A stretch of DNA of 64,000 bases from Kineococcus rhizosphaerae (GTDB lineage: Bacteria; Actinomycetota; Actinomycetes; Actinomycetales; Kineococcaceae): positions 186,001 to 250,000 of the forward strand of contig NZ_PVZF01000004.1 in assembly GCF_003002055.1 (NCBI RefSeq), read 5' to 3'. Shown piece by piece: positions 18,191 to 26,199 of this stretch. The position numbers and the translations under genes were made by a program. Position 1 is the stretch's first letter. Every line of letters starts with the position of its first letter. The notes under the pieces are model-generated. The model did no database searches. It was not told where the DNA came from and saw only the letters and a program-made list of their open reading frames with translations.

Positions 18191-19090
18191 ATGAACGCCC
18201 CGTTCCCCCCCGACCTGCGCCCGGAGCTGCACCGGCGGGTGCTCGACTGGTACGCCGACCACGCCCGCGTCCTGCCCTGGCGCGAGCCCGGCTGCTCCCC
18301 GTGGGGGGTGCTGGTCAGCGAGGTCATGCTGCAGCAGACCCCCGTCGCGCGGGTGCTGCCGCAGTGGGAGGCGTGGACGGCCCGCTGGCCGACCCCCTCC
18401 GACCTCGCCGCCGACGCACCGGGTGAGGCGGTGCGGATGTGGAACCGGCTGGGCTACCCACGCCGGGCCCTGCGCCTGCACGCGGCGGCCGTCGCGATCC
18501 GCGACGAGCACGGCGGGCAGGTCCCCGACGACCACGCGGCGCTGCTGGCGCTGCCCGGCATCGGCGCCTACACCGCGGCGGCCGTCGCCTCGTTCGCCTT
18601 CGGGCAGCGGCACGCCGTCGTCGACACCAACGTGCGCCGCGTCCACGCCCGCGCGGTGACCGGCGACGCCGAGCCCGCCGCGGCGCTGACGGCGGCGGAG
18701 AACCGGCTGGCCGTCGCGCTGCTGCCCGACGACGAGGCCACCGCGGCGCGGTGGGCGGTGGCCGTCATGGAGCTCGGCGCGCTCGTCTGCACGGCCCGCG
18801 CGCCGCGCTGCGACGACTGCCCGCTGCTGGAGCGCTGCGCCTGGGTCCTGGCCGGCCGCCCCCCGCACACGGGCCCCGCCCGGCGCGGGCAGGCCTGGGC
18901 CGGGACCGACCGGCAGGTGCGGGGCAGGCTGCTCGCTGTGCTGCGCGAGAGCCCCGACCCGGTGACGGCCGAGGGGCTGGCGGCGTGCTGGGCCGACGCG
19001 GGGCAGCGGGACCGGTGCCTGGACGGCCTCGTCGCCGACGGCCTCGTCGAGCCCCTCGACGACGGGCGGTTCGCCCTCCCGCGCACCTGA
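18191..19090 (+). CDS. mutY: A/G-specific adenine glycosylase MutY, short form
   Basis: Removes adenine mispaired with 8-oxoguanine. The 299-residue protein has the catalytic Glu44 in VSEVMLQQTPV, the helix-hairpin-helix LPGIGAYTAAAV with Asp145 in HAVVDTNVRR, and the iron-sulfur ligands in CTARAPRCDDCPLLERC. After the cluster only about 60 residues remain, so the usual MutT-like C-terminal domain that recognises 8-oxoguanine is missing or replaced by a small winged-helix-like tail. Start ATG 18191. An upstream extension of six residues is open but unlikely. Its place near radA and disA matches Rv3589. Confidence 0.92.
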   Translation: MNAPFPPDLRPELHRRVLDWYADHARVLPWREPGCSPWGVLVSEVMLQQTPVARVLPQWEAWTARWPTPSDLAADAPGEAVRMWNRLGYPRRALRLHAAAVAIRDEHGGQVPDDHAALLALPGIGAYTAAAVASFAFGQRHAVVDTNVRRVHARAVTGDAEPAAALTAAENRLAVALLPDDEATAARWAVAVMELGALVCTARAPRCDDCPLLERCAWVLAGRPPHTGPARRGQAWAGTDRQVRGRLLAVLRESPDPVTAEGLAACWADAGQRDRCLDGLVADGLVEPLDDGRFALPRT

Positions 19091-19098
19091 CCCGTCCC

Positions 19099-19206
19099 GC
19101 GATCGAGGGAGTCCCCACCGCGATCGAGGAATCTCACGGCGCGGCCGGATCCTCGATCGCGGTGGGGACTCCCTCGATCGCGGTGGGGACTTCCTCGATC
19201 GCGGGG
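19099..19206. repeat. GATCGCGG-family repeats after mutY
   Basis: Five copies of a roughly 20-bp unit with core CCTCGATCGCGGTGGGGA fill the gap between mutY and arfB. The first two copies are inverted relative to the last three. The same core recurs at 57634-57830. Confidence 0.85.
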
Positions 19207-19626
19207 TCAGTCCTCGGTGCTGCGGCGCAGCCGCTTCGTCTGGCCCCGGCGGCTCTTGGCCTCCAGGCGGCGGCGCTGCGAACCCCGTGTGGGCCGGGTC
19301 GGGCGGCGGGCGGCCGGCCCGGGGGCGAAGGCCTCGGCCAGCAGGACCCGCAGGCGCTCGGCGGCGGTGGCGCGGTTGCGCAGCTGGGCGCGGTGCTCGG
19401 AGGCGACCACCGTGACGACACCGTCGACGAGCCGGCCCCGCAGCCGCTCCAGCGCCCGCTCACGCAAGTCGTCGGGCACCGACGGCGAACGCTGCAGGTC
19501 GAAGAGGAGCTCGACGCGGGAGTCGGTCGTGTTGACGCCCTGGCCGCCCGGCCCGCTCGACCGGGAGAACCGCTCGAACAGCTCGGCCTCGGGGATCGTC
19601 ACCCGGCGGTTCACGACGAGGTCCAC
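19207..19626 (-). CDS. arfB: Ribosome rescue hydrolase ArfB
   Basis: Rescues ribosomes stalled without a stop codon by hydrolysing the peptidyl-tRNA. The 139-residue protein has the catalytic GGQ in SRSSGPGGQGVNTTDSRVEL and a strongly basic C-terminal tail (SQRRRLEAKSRRGQTKRLRR) that inserts into the empty mRNA channel. It has no codon-recognition domain, which separates it from RF1/RF2. GTG start is 10 bp after the gntP stop, so it is probably cotranscribed with the gluconate genes, an unexpected pairing. Confidence 0.93.
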   Translation of the reverse strand: MDLVVNRRVTIPEAELFERFSRSSGPGGQGVNTTDSRVELLFDLQRSPSVPDDLRERALERLRGRLVDGVVTVVASEHRAQLRNRATAAERLRVLLAEAFAPGPAARRPTRPTRGSQRRRLEAKSRRGQTKRLRRSTED

Positions 19627-19636
19627 GACCCGCCCC

Positions 19637-21082
19637 TCACACGACCACGCTCAGCAACAGCACCCCCAGCAGACCGCACACCGAGATGACGGTCTCCATG
19701 ACCGACCAGCTCTTCAGCGTCTGCCCCACGGTCAGCCCGAAGTACTGCTTCACGAGCCAGAACCCGACGTCGTTGACGTGGGAGAAGAACAGCGACCCGG
19801 CGCCGATCGAGAGCGCCAGGAGCGCGAGGTGGTTGGCGCTGAGGTCCCCGGCGAGGGGGGCGACGATGCCGGCCGCGGTGATGGTGGCGACGGTCGCGGA
19901 CCCGGTCGCGAGCCGGATGAAGACGGCGACGAGCCAGCCGAGGACGAGCGGCGACAGGGCGAGCGCGGCCGCCTGCGCACCCACGAGCTGACCGACGCCG
20001 GCGTCGATGAGGACCTGCTTGAACCCGCCGCCGGCGGCGATGATGAGCAGCGTCGAGGCGATCGGCGGCAGCGAGGCGTCGATGGTGGCGCCGATCGTGC
20101 GGCGGTCCATGCCGACGCCCGCCCCCAGCAGCACGATCGCGACCAGCGCGCCGATGAGCAGCGCCACCAGCGGGGTCCCCAGCGCGTACAGCAGGTCGTG
20201 GACCGCGTTGCCCTTCTCCGAGACGATCTCGGCGACGGCGCGGGCCAGCATGAGGACGACGGGCAGCAGCACGACGGTGAGCACCGCGATCAGCTTCGGG
20301 CGGCGGGCGTGCTCCTGGTCCCCGCCGAGGTCTCCGCCGGACGTCGGCAGGTGCTCGGCGTCCTGCGGGCCGAAGCGGGAGACCAGCGGCGCCAGCAGCG
20401 GCCCGGCGATGACCACCGTCGGGATCGCCAGCAGCAGCCCGAACCCGAGCGTGAGGCCCAGGTCGGCCTTGAGGCTCGCGATGGCCACCAGCGGGCCGGG
20501 GTGCGGGGGCACGAACCCGTGCAGGACGGACAGCCCGGCCAGGGCGGGGATGCCGAGCGCCAGGACGGGCCGGCCCGTCCGCTTGACGACGAGCAGCACG
20601 ATCGGGACGAGCAGGACCAGCCCGATCTCGAAGAACATCGGCAGCCCGACGAGGGCGGCGGCCCCGGCCAGCGCCCACGGCAGCGCCTTGCCGTGGACGC
20701 GGTCGACGATCCGGTCGACGATCTCGTTCGCCCCGCCGGAGTCGGCGAGGAACCGGCCGAGGACCGCGCCGAGGGCGACGAGGATCCCGACGTCCGCGAA
20801 CGTCTTGCCCGCACCGCCCGCGGCCCCGTCGGCGTCACCGAGCCCGATGGAGAACGAGGTGACGATGTCGCTGACCGACAGCCCGCCCACCAGGCCGAGG
20901 ACGGCCGAGCCGAGCAGCAGGGCGATGAACGCGTTGAGCTTGGCCCAGGAGACGGTGACGACGACGACGGCGATGCCGAGCAGCGCCGCGACCACCAGCC
21001 GCGTGTCGTGACCGGTCCAGGCGGCGGCCTGGGCCGCGGCCGGGACGACCCCCGGCACGGACAGGGGGACGGACACGGGCAT
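19637..21082 (-). CDS. gntP: Gluconate:H+ symporter, GntP family
   Basis: The 481-residue inner-membrane protein has about 12-14 helices and family motifs such as GAVLGRFLADSGGANEIVDR near residue 105 and GLPMFFEIGLVLLVPI. HGFVPPHPGPLVAIASLKAD is the GntP signature. It imports gluconate for the kinase encoded just upstream (17 bp gap). ATG at 21082 with GGAGG about 9 nt before it. Confidence 0.93.
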   Translation of the reverse strand: MPVSVPLSVPGVVPAAAQAAAWTGHDTRLVVAALLGIAVVVVTVSWAKLNAFIALLLGSAVLGLVGGLSVSDIVTSFSIGLGDADGAAGGAGKTFADVGILVALGAVLGRFLADSGGANEIVDRIVDRVHGKALPWALAGAAALVGLPMFFEIGLVLLVPIVLLVVKRTGRPVLALGIPALAGLSVLHGFVPPHPGPLVAIASLKADLGLTLGFGLLLAIPTVVIAGPLLAPLVSRFGPQDAEHLPTSGGDLGGDQEHARRPKLIAVLTVVLLPVVLMLARAVAEIVSEKGNAVHDLLYALGTPLVALLIGALVAIVLLGAGVGMDRRTIGATIDASLPPIASTLLIIAAGGGFKQVLIDAGVGQLVGAQAAALALSPLVLGWLVAVFIRLATGSATVATITAAGIVAPLAGDLSANHLALLALSIGAGSLFFSHVNDVGFWLVKQYFGLTVGQTLKSWSVMETVISVCGLLGVLLLSVVV

Positions 21083-21099
21083 GGGCGGCTACCTCCGGG

Positions 21100-21597
21100 T
21101 CAGAGGTGGCGCAGCACCTCGTCGAGAACTTGGGCGGGTCCACCCTGCACCCGGACCCGGAAGCCCCGCTCGTCGGGGTGCAGGTCCTCGAGGGTGTCGA
21201 GCTGGCTGCGCAGCAGCGAGGCGGGCATGTAGTGGCCCTCGCGGTGGGCGAGCCGGTCCTCGAGCACCTCGTCGGGCACCTTCAGCTCGCAGAAGACGAC
21301 GGAGGGGTTGTCCTGCGCGAGCAGGTCCCGGTAGGCGCGCTTGAGCGCGGAGCACGTGACGACGGCCGACTCCCCCGCCTCCTCGCGCTCGCCGATCCAC
21401 GCGGCGATGGAGCGCAGCCAGGGCCAGCGGTCGGAGTCGGTCAAGGGGTGCCCGGAGCGCATCTTCTCGACGTTGGCCGCGCTGTGGAAGTCGTCGCCCT
21501 CGGCGTACGTCCACCCCTTGGCCTTCGACAGGTCCTGGGCGAGCGTCGTCTTCCCGCTGCCCGAGACGCCCATGACGATGACGGTGGTGGTGCTCAC
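21100..21597 (-). CDS. gntK: Gluconokinase
   Basis: Phosphorylates gluconate to 6-phosphogluconate, feeding the pentose phosphate or Entner-Doudoroff routes. The 165-residue protein has Walker A VMGVSGSGKTTLAQDL at the N-terminus, the substrate segment GDDFHSAANVEKM and SALKRAYRDLL, all typical of GntK. GTG at 21597 overlaps the stop of the acetyltransferase by 4 bp. gntP follows after 17 bp. Confidence 0.95.
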   Translation of the reverse strand: MSTTTVIVMGVSGSGKTTLAQDLSKAKGWTYAEGDDFHSAANVEKMRSGHPLTDSDRWPWLRSIAAWIGEREEAGESAVVTCSALKRAYRDLLAQDNPSVVFCELKVPDEVLEDRLAHREGHYMPASLLRSQLDTLEDLHPDERGFRVRVQGGPAQVLDEVLRHL

Positions 21598-22112
21598 GCG
21601 TTTCCTCCTGTGAGCCGCAGCATGCGGCTGTTGCCCAACGTGTTCGGTTTGACGCGGGCGAGGTCGAGGAACTCGGCGACCCCCTCGTCGTGGCTGCGCA
21701 GCATCTCGGCGTAGACCTCCGGCTCGACCGGGGTCCCCTCGATCTCGACGAACCCGTGCCGTTCGAAGAACGCCGTCTCGAAGGTGAGGCAGAACAGCCG
21801 GGTGACGCCGAGGTCGTCGGCCCGGCGCAGCAGCGCGGACAGGATGAGGTGCCCCGTCCCCGTCCCGCGCACGCTCGGGTCGACGGCGAGGGTGCGCACC
21901 TCGGCGAGGTCCTCCCAGAGCACGTGCAGCGCACCGCACCCCACGACGTGGCCCTCGAACTCGGCGACGACGAACTCCTGCACGGCCTCGTAGAGGGTGA
22001 TGAGCTCCTTGCCCAGCAGGATGCGCTGCCGCGCGTACTCCTCCACGAGGCTGCGGACGGCGCGGACGTCGCCCGTGCGGGCGGGACGGACCGTGATGTC
22101 GGGGCGCGGCAT
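21594..22112 (-). CDS. Short ArgA-type amino-acid N-acetyltransferase
   Basis: The 172-residue GNAT protein carries the acetyl-CoA loop VDPSVRGTGTGHLILSALL and the family stretch TFETAFFERHGFVEIEG. It resembles mycobacterial Rv2747, an L-glutamate N-acetyltransferase for arginine synthesis that lacks the kinase-like domain of E. coli ArgA, so that activity is inferred. ATG at 22112 has GGAGGA 7 nt upstream. An ATG ten codons earlier lacks a ribosome site and lies in the repeat hairpin. It is the first gene of a unit with gntK, gntP and arfB. Confidence 0.85.
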   Translation of the reverse strand: MPRPDITVRPARTGDVRAVRSLVEEYARQRILLGKELITLYEAVQEFVVAEFEGHVVGCGALHVLWEDLAEVRTLAVDPSVRGTGTGHLILSALLRRADDLGVTRLFCLTFETAFFERHGFVEIEGTPVEPEVYAEMLRSHDEGVAEFLDLARVKPNTLGNSRMLRLTGGNA

Positions 22113-22137
22113 CCCGTGATCCTCCCAGACCCGTACC

Positions 22138-22257
22138 GGCACGTTGCCTCCCCGGTCGCTTTCATCGGGACCGGGGAGGCAACGTGCCCGAACGCGCCCA
22201 CGGCCCCGGGACGCAGAACGGCCCGGCCCCCGCGAACGGGAGCCGGGCCGTGGGGCC
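22138..22257. repeat. Composite two-hairpin intergenic element, copy 1
   Basis: A 20-bp stem (GGCACGTTGCCTCCCCGGTC, 22138-22157, with 22169-22188) and an 11-nt loop containing TTTCAT is followed by a spacer with CCCGGGACGCAG and a second hairpin. The same arrangement occurs at 47831-48015. Both copies end 7-10 bp after the stop of a minus-strand gene. Confidence 0.85.
22218..22251. terminator. Hairpin after clpC
   Basis: ACGGCCCGGC pairs with GCCGGGCCGT across a 14-nt loop. It is the clpC-proximal half of the composite element and probably ends the clpC transcript. Confidence 0.65.
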
Positions 22258-22264
22258 TGCGAGG

Positions 22265-24769
22265 TCAGTCCTCGGTGGGCACGTCCCCGACGGGGACGGT
22301 CACCGGGAGGTCCTCCTTCGAGGTGCCCTCGAAGGTGAACGTCTGCTCCGAGCCCTCGCCGACGGTGTCGACGGAGACGATCTGGCCGGCGCGCAGGTCG
22401 CCGAACAGGATCTTCTCGGACAGGACGTCCTCGATGTCGCGCTGGATGGTGCGGCGCAACGGGCGGGCGCCCAGGACCGGGTCGTAGCCCTTGGTCGCCA
22501 GCAGCACCTTGGCCGAGGGCGTGAGCTCGATGCCCATGTCCTTGTCCTTGAGGCGGTCGTCGAGGCGCTTGAGGAACAGGTCGACGATCTGGATGATCTC
22601 GTCCTGCGTCAGCTGCGGGAACACGACGATGTCGTCGACGCGGTTGAGGAACTCGGGCCGGAAGTGCTGCTTGAGCTCCTCGTTGACCTTCGACTTCATC
22701 CGCTCGTAGTTCGTCAGCGCGGTCTGCGACCCCGCGGCGAACCCGGTGCCGACGCCCTTGGAGATGTCCCGGGTGCCGAGGTTCGTGGTCATGATGATCA
22801 CGGTGTTCTTGAAGTCGACCATGCGGCCCTGGGAGTCGGTCAAGCGACCGTCCTCCAGGATCTGCAGGAGCGAGTTGAAGATGTCCGGGTGGGCCTTCTC
22901 GACCTCGTCGAACAGGACGACCGAGAACGGCTTGCGGCGCACCTTCTCCGTCAGCTGGCCGCCCTCCTCGTACCCGACGTAGCCGGGGGGCGAGCCGAAC
23001 AGCCGCGAGACGGTGTGCTTCTCGGAGAACTCGCTCATGTCGAGCTGGATGAGCGCGTCCTCCTCGCCGAAGAGGAACTCCGCGAGCGCCTTGGCGAGCT
23101 CGGTCTTCCCGACGCCGGTGGGGCCGGCGAAGATGAACGACCCGCCCGGGCGCTTGGGGTCCTTCAGACCCGCACGCGTGCGCCGGATGGCCTGCGACAG
23201 CGCCTTGATGGCGTCGTTCTGGCCGATGACGCGCTTGTGCAGCTCGTCCTCCATGTGGAGCAGCCGGGTGGACTCCTCCTCGGTCAGCCGGACGACCGGG
23301 ATGCCCGTGGCCGTGGCCAGGACCTCCGCGATCAGCTCCTCGTCGACCTCGGCGACGACGTCCATGTCACCGGACTTCCACTGCTTCTCGCGCTCGCCCT
23401 TCTGCGCCAGGAGCTTCTTCTCCTTGTCGCGCAGGGAGGCCGCCTTCTCGAAGTCCTGCGCGTCGATCGCGCTCTCCTTCTCGCGGCGGACGTCGGCGAT
23501 GCGCTCGTCGAACTCGCGCAGGTCCGGCGGTGCGGTCATGCGGCGGATGCGCAGTCGCGCGCCCGCCTCGTCGATGAGGTCGATCGCCTTGTCCGGCAGG
23601 TACCGGTCGTTGACGTAGCGGTCGGCCAGCGTCGCGGCGGCCACCAGCGCGGCGTCGGTGATCGAGACGCGGTGGTGCGCCTCGTACCGGTCGCGCAGAC
23701 CCTTGAGGATCTCGATGGCGTGGGCGAGGGTGGGCTCGGGGACCTGGATCGGCTGGAAGCGCCGTTCGAGGGCCGGGTCCTTCTCGATGTGCTTGCGGAA
23801 CTCGTCCAGGGTGGTGGCCCCGACGGTCTGCAGCTCCCCGCGGGCCAGCATGGGCTTGAGGATGCTGGCGGCGTCGATCGCGCCCTCGGCGGCACCGGCC
23901 CCGACGAGCGTGTGGATCTCGTCGATGAACAGGATGATGTCGCCGCGGGTGCGGATCTCCTTGAGGACCTTGCGCAGCCGCTCCTCGAAGTCACCGCGGT
24001 AGCGGGAACCGGCGACGAGGGCGCCGAGGTCGAGGGTGTAGATCTGCTTGTCCTTGAGCGTCTCGGGCACCTCGCCGCGCACGACGGCCTGCGCGAGGCC
24101 CTCGACGACGGCGGTCTTCCCGACGCCCGGTTCACCGATGAGGATCGGGTTGTTCTTGGTGCGCCGCGACAGGACCTGCATGACGCGCTCGATCTGCGGG
24201 TCGCGGCCGATGACCGGGTCCAGCTTGCCCTCGCGGGCGGCCTGGGTGAGGTTGCGGCCGAACTGGTCGAGCACGAGCGAGCCGGAGGGGGTGCCCTCCT
24301 GGGGGCCGCCGGCGGTCGCGGGCTCCTTGCCCTGGTAGCCGGACAGCAGCTGGATGACCTGCTGACGGACCCGGTTCAGGTCGGCGCCGAGCTTGACGAG
24401 CACCTGCGCGGCGACGCCTTCACCCTCGCGGATGAGGCCGAGCAGGATGTGCTCGGTCCCGATGTAGTTGTGTCCGAGCTGCAGCGCTTCGCGCAGCGAC
24501 AGCTCCAGGACCTTCTTGGCGCGGGGGGTGAAGGGGATGTGACCGGACGGGGCCTGCTGGCCCTGACCGATGATCTCCTGGACCTGCTCGCGGACGGCGT
24601 CCAAGGAGATGCCCAGCGACTCGAGGGCCTTGGCGGCGACGCCTTCCCCCTCGTGGATCAGGCCGAGCAGGATGTGCTCGGTCCCGATGTAGTTGTGGTT
24701 GAGCATCCGGGCCTCTTCTTGGGCCAGGACGACGACCCGTCGGGCGCGGTCGGTGAACCTCTCGAACAT
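22265..24769 (-). CDS. clpC: ATP-dependent Clp protease ATPase ClpC
   Basis: Hsp100 unfoldase that feeds substrates to ClpP. The 834-residue protein has two N-terminal Clp repeats (both with [14 protein letters not shown]), AAA domain 1 with Walker [14 protein letters not shown], a UVR-type middle segment near [23 protein letters not shown] domain 2 with Walker [15 protein letters not shown], and the C-terminal D2-small domain. I start it at ATG 24769 ([11 protein letters not shown]), with GAGGAG 6 nt upstream. The open frame runs further upstream but has no family similarity. Essential in mycobacteria. A ClgR-like dyad lies about 190 bp upstream. Confidence 0.97.
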   Translation of the reverse strand: MFERFTDRARRVVVLAQEEARMLNHNYIGTEHILLGLIHEGEGVAAKALESLGISLDAVREQVQEIIGQGQQAPSGHIPFTPRAKKVLELSLREALQLGHNYIGTEHILLGLIREGEGVAAQVLVKLGADLNRVRQQVIQLLSGYQGKEPATAGGPQEGTPSGSLVLDQFGRNLTQAAREGKLDPVIGRDPQIERVMQVLSRRTKNNPILIGEPGVGKTAVVEGLAQAVVRGEVPETLKDKQIYTLDLGALVAGSRYRGDFEERLRKVLKEIRTRGDIILFIDEIHTLVGAGAAEGAIDAASILKPMLARGELQTVGATTLDEFRKHIEKDPALERRFQPIQVPEPTLAHAIEILKGLRDRYEAHHRVSITDAALVAAATLADRYVNDRYLPDKAIDLIDEAGARLRIRRMTAPPDLREFDERIADVRREKESAIDAQDFEKAASLRDKEKKLLAQKGEREKQWKSGDMDVVAEVDEELIAEVLATATGIPVVRLTEEESTRLLHMEDELHKRVIGQNDAIKALSQAIRRTRAGLKDPKRPGGSFIFAGPTGVGKTELAKALAEFLFGEEDALIQLDMSEFSEKHTVSRLFGSPPGYVGYEEGGQLTEKVRRKPFSVVLFDEVEKAHPDIFNSLLQILEDGRLTDSQGRMVDFKNTVIIMTTNLGTRDISKGVGTGFAAGSQTALTNYERMKSKVNEELKQHFRPEFLNRVDDIVVFPQLTQDEIIQIVDLFLKRLDDRLKDKDMGIELTPSAKVLLATKGYDPVLGARPLRRTIQRDIEDVLSEKILFGDLRAGQIVSVDTVGEGSEQTFTFEGTSKEDLPVTVPVGDVPTED

Positions 24770-24955
24770 GCGGCGCTCCTCGCGGGTGGTCGGGCCCGGA
24801 CTGCACGGGGGGCAATCCCCCGACCGGACCATTCCGATGCTAGTCCCGAGCCCCGACACTCTCACTCCCACCAGCGTCGCCGCAGTGGTCGTGAGCCGAT
24901 CGTGACCCGGTTGTCCTGACCAACCTGCGCCCAGGACGGGGTGTTCCGCCAGTTC

Positions 24956-24973
24956 GTTCGCCGTCGGCGCAAC
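24956..24973. promoter_or_regulatory. Candidate ClgR-type operator upstream of clpC
   Basis: GTTCGCC-GTC-GGCGCAAC is an imperfect dyad that resembles the GTTCGC/GCG sites bound by ClgR, the actinobacterial activator of clp genes. It lies 187-204 bp before the clpC start. The match is not exact. Confidence 0.3.
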
Positions 24974-25015
24974 GGCTCAGGTCCGGCCCCGCCCTGCCGC
25001 GCCCACCCGCTCGCA

Positions 25016-25048
25016 GCCCGCTCACCGCCCGCTCACCGCCCGCTCAAC
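25016..25048. repeat. Three 11-bp repeats at the end of the citrate synthase gene
   Basis: GCCCGCTCACC occurs twice and a third, altered copy overlaps the stop codon of the minus-strand citrate synthase. Confidence 0.7.
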
Positions 25049-26147
25049 GGCGGGGTTCGGGCCCCACGTACCGCGCCGAGGGCCGGATGATCCGCGGGTC
25101 GGTGGCCTGCTCGAGGACGTTGGCGGTCCAGCCCACGACGCGGCTCGTGGCGAAGGTCGGCGTGAACAGGGACGGCTCCAGCCCGCACAGCGACATGACG
25201 ACGCCCGCGTAGTACTCGACGTTGGCGTGCAGCCGGCGCCCCGGCTTCAGCTCCGTGAGCGTCTGGACCACCCGCTGCTCGACGTCGACGGCGAGCTCGA
25301 CGAGCGGGCCGCCGAGGGCGAGCGCCGTCTCGCGCAGCAGCACCGAGCGCGGGTCCTCGGTCCGGTAGACGGCGTGCCCGAAGCCCATGACCCGCCCGCC
25401 CGCCGCGAGCTGGGCGCGCACCCACGCCGGGGCCCGCTCGGGCGTGCCGATCTCCTCCAGCGCGGCCAGCGCCCGGTCCGGGGCCCCGCCGTGCAGCGGG
25501 CCGGAGAAGGCGCCGAGGGCCGCGACGACGGCCGAGACCACGTCGGCGCCGGTGGAGGCGACGACGCGGGCGGTGAACGTGGAGGCGTTGAAGCCGTGGT
25601 CGACGGTGGCGACGAGGTAGCGGCGCAGCGCCGCGACGTGCTCGTCGTCGGGCAGCCGCCCGTGCAGCACCCACAGCCAGTTCGCGGCGGCGTCGAGGTC
25701 GTCGCGCGGGGCGAGGGGGTCGAGCCCGGAGCGGACCCGGTGCAGGGCCGCGAGGACCGTGGGGGTCAGCGCGCACACCCGCAGGGCGTCGGCGGCCCGC
25801 TCCTCGACGGACGCGTCGTAGACGGGCCGGCCGCCGAGGAGCGACAGGGCGGTGCGCAGCCCGGCCAGCGGCGGGAGCCCGGCCAGGGCCGGCAGCAGGT
25901 CGACGACGGCCGTCGGCAGCGCCCGGGCCGCCGCGACCTCGGCCCGGAACGCGTCGAGCTCGGCGGGCGAGGGCAGCCGGCCGCGGTGCAGGAGGAACCA
26001 GACGTCCTCCAGCGAGCGGGTCCGGGCCAGCTCGACGGCGGAGTGCTGGCGGTAGTGGAAGAACCCCTCCTCGCCGCGGACGTCGCCGAGCTCGGTCGTC
26101 GTGACGACCACGCCCTTCAGGCCCGGGGGAACCATCGTCTCGGTCAT
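25044..26147 (-). CDS. Citrate synthase family protein
   Basis: The 367-residue protein has the citrate synthase fold: VDHGFNASTFTARVVASTGAD, FSGPLHGGAPDR (first catalytic His), MGFGHAVYRTEDPR (second catalytic His) and LHANVEYYAGVVM. At the third catalytic position it has Glu in NVEYY where classical enzymes have Asp in NVDFY. Condensation of acetyl-CoA or propionyl-CoA with oxaloacetate is therefore likely but not certain. ATG at 26147. The frame stays open across the repeat array of the neighbour, but that is antisense. It is divergent from an HTH-fused paralogue, and an operator-like double dyad lies between them. Confidence 0.85.
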   Translation of the reverse strand: MTETMVPPGLKGVVVTTTELGDVRGEEGFFHYRQHSAVELARTRSLEDVWFLLHRGRLPSPAELDAFRAEVAAARALPTAVVDLLPALAGLPPLAGLRTALSLLGGRPVYDASVEERAADALRVCALTPTVLAALHRVRSGLDPLAPRDDLDAAANWLWVLHGRLPDDEHVAALRRYLVATVDHGFNASTFTARVVASTGADVVSAVVAALGAFSGPLHGGAPDRALAALEEIGTPERAPAWVRAQLAAGGRVMGFGHAVYRTEDPRSVLLRETALALGGPLVELAVDVEQRVVQTLTELKPGRRLHANVEYYAGVVMSLCGLEPSLFTPTFATSRVVGWTANVLEQATDPRIIRPSARYVGPEPRR

Positions 26148-26164
26148 GCCCGCAGCGTCAGCGG

Positions 26165-26198
26165 GTTGACGGGCCCGGTCAACGTTGATCGGATCAAC
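26165..26198. promoter_or_regulatory. Double dyad between the two citrate synthase genes
   Basis: GTTGAC-N7-GTCAAC (26165-26183) abuts GTTGATC-N1-GATCAAC (26184-26198). All four half-sites share GTTGA, in alternating orientation. The second dyad ends 1 bp before the GTG of the HTH-fused gene. This is a good candidate operator for its HTH domain. Confidence 0.55.
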
Positions 26199-26199
26199 C

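Noticed and set aside
22184-24919. 911-residue open frame opposite clpC
   Set aside because: Shadow of clpC; composition is biased and no domain is visible.
24842-25025. Small minus-strand frame in the clpC upstream region
   Set aside because: The Arg/Gly-rich translation has no hydrophobic core or ribosome site and lies over the candidate clpC control region.
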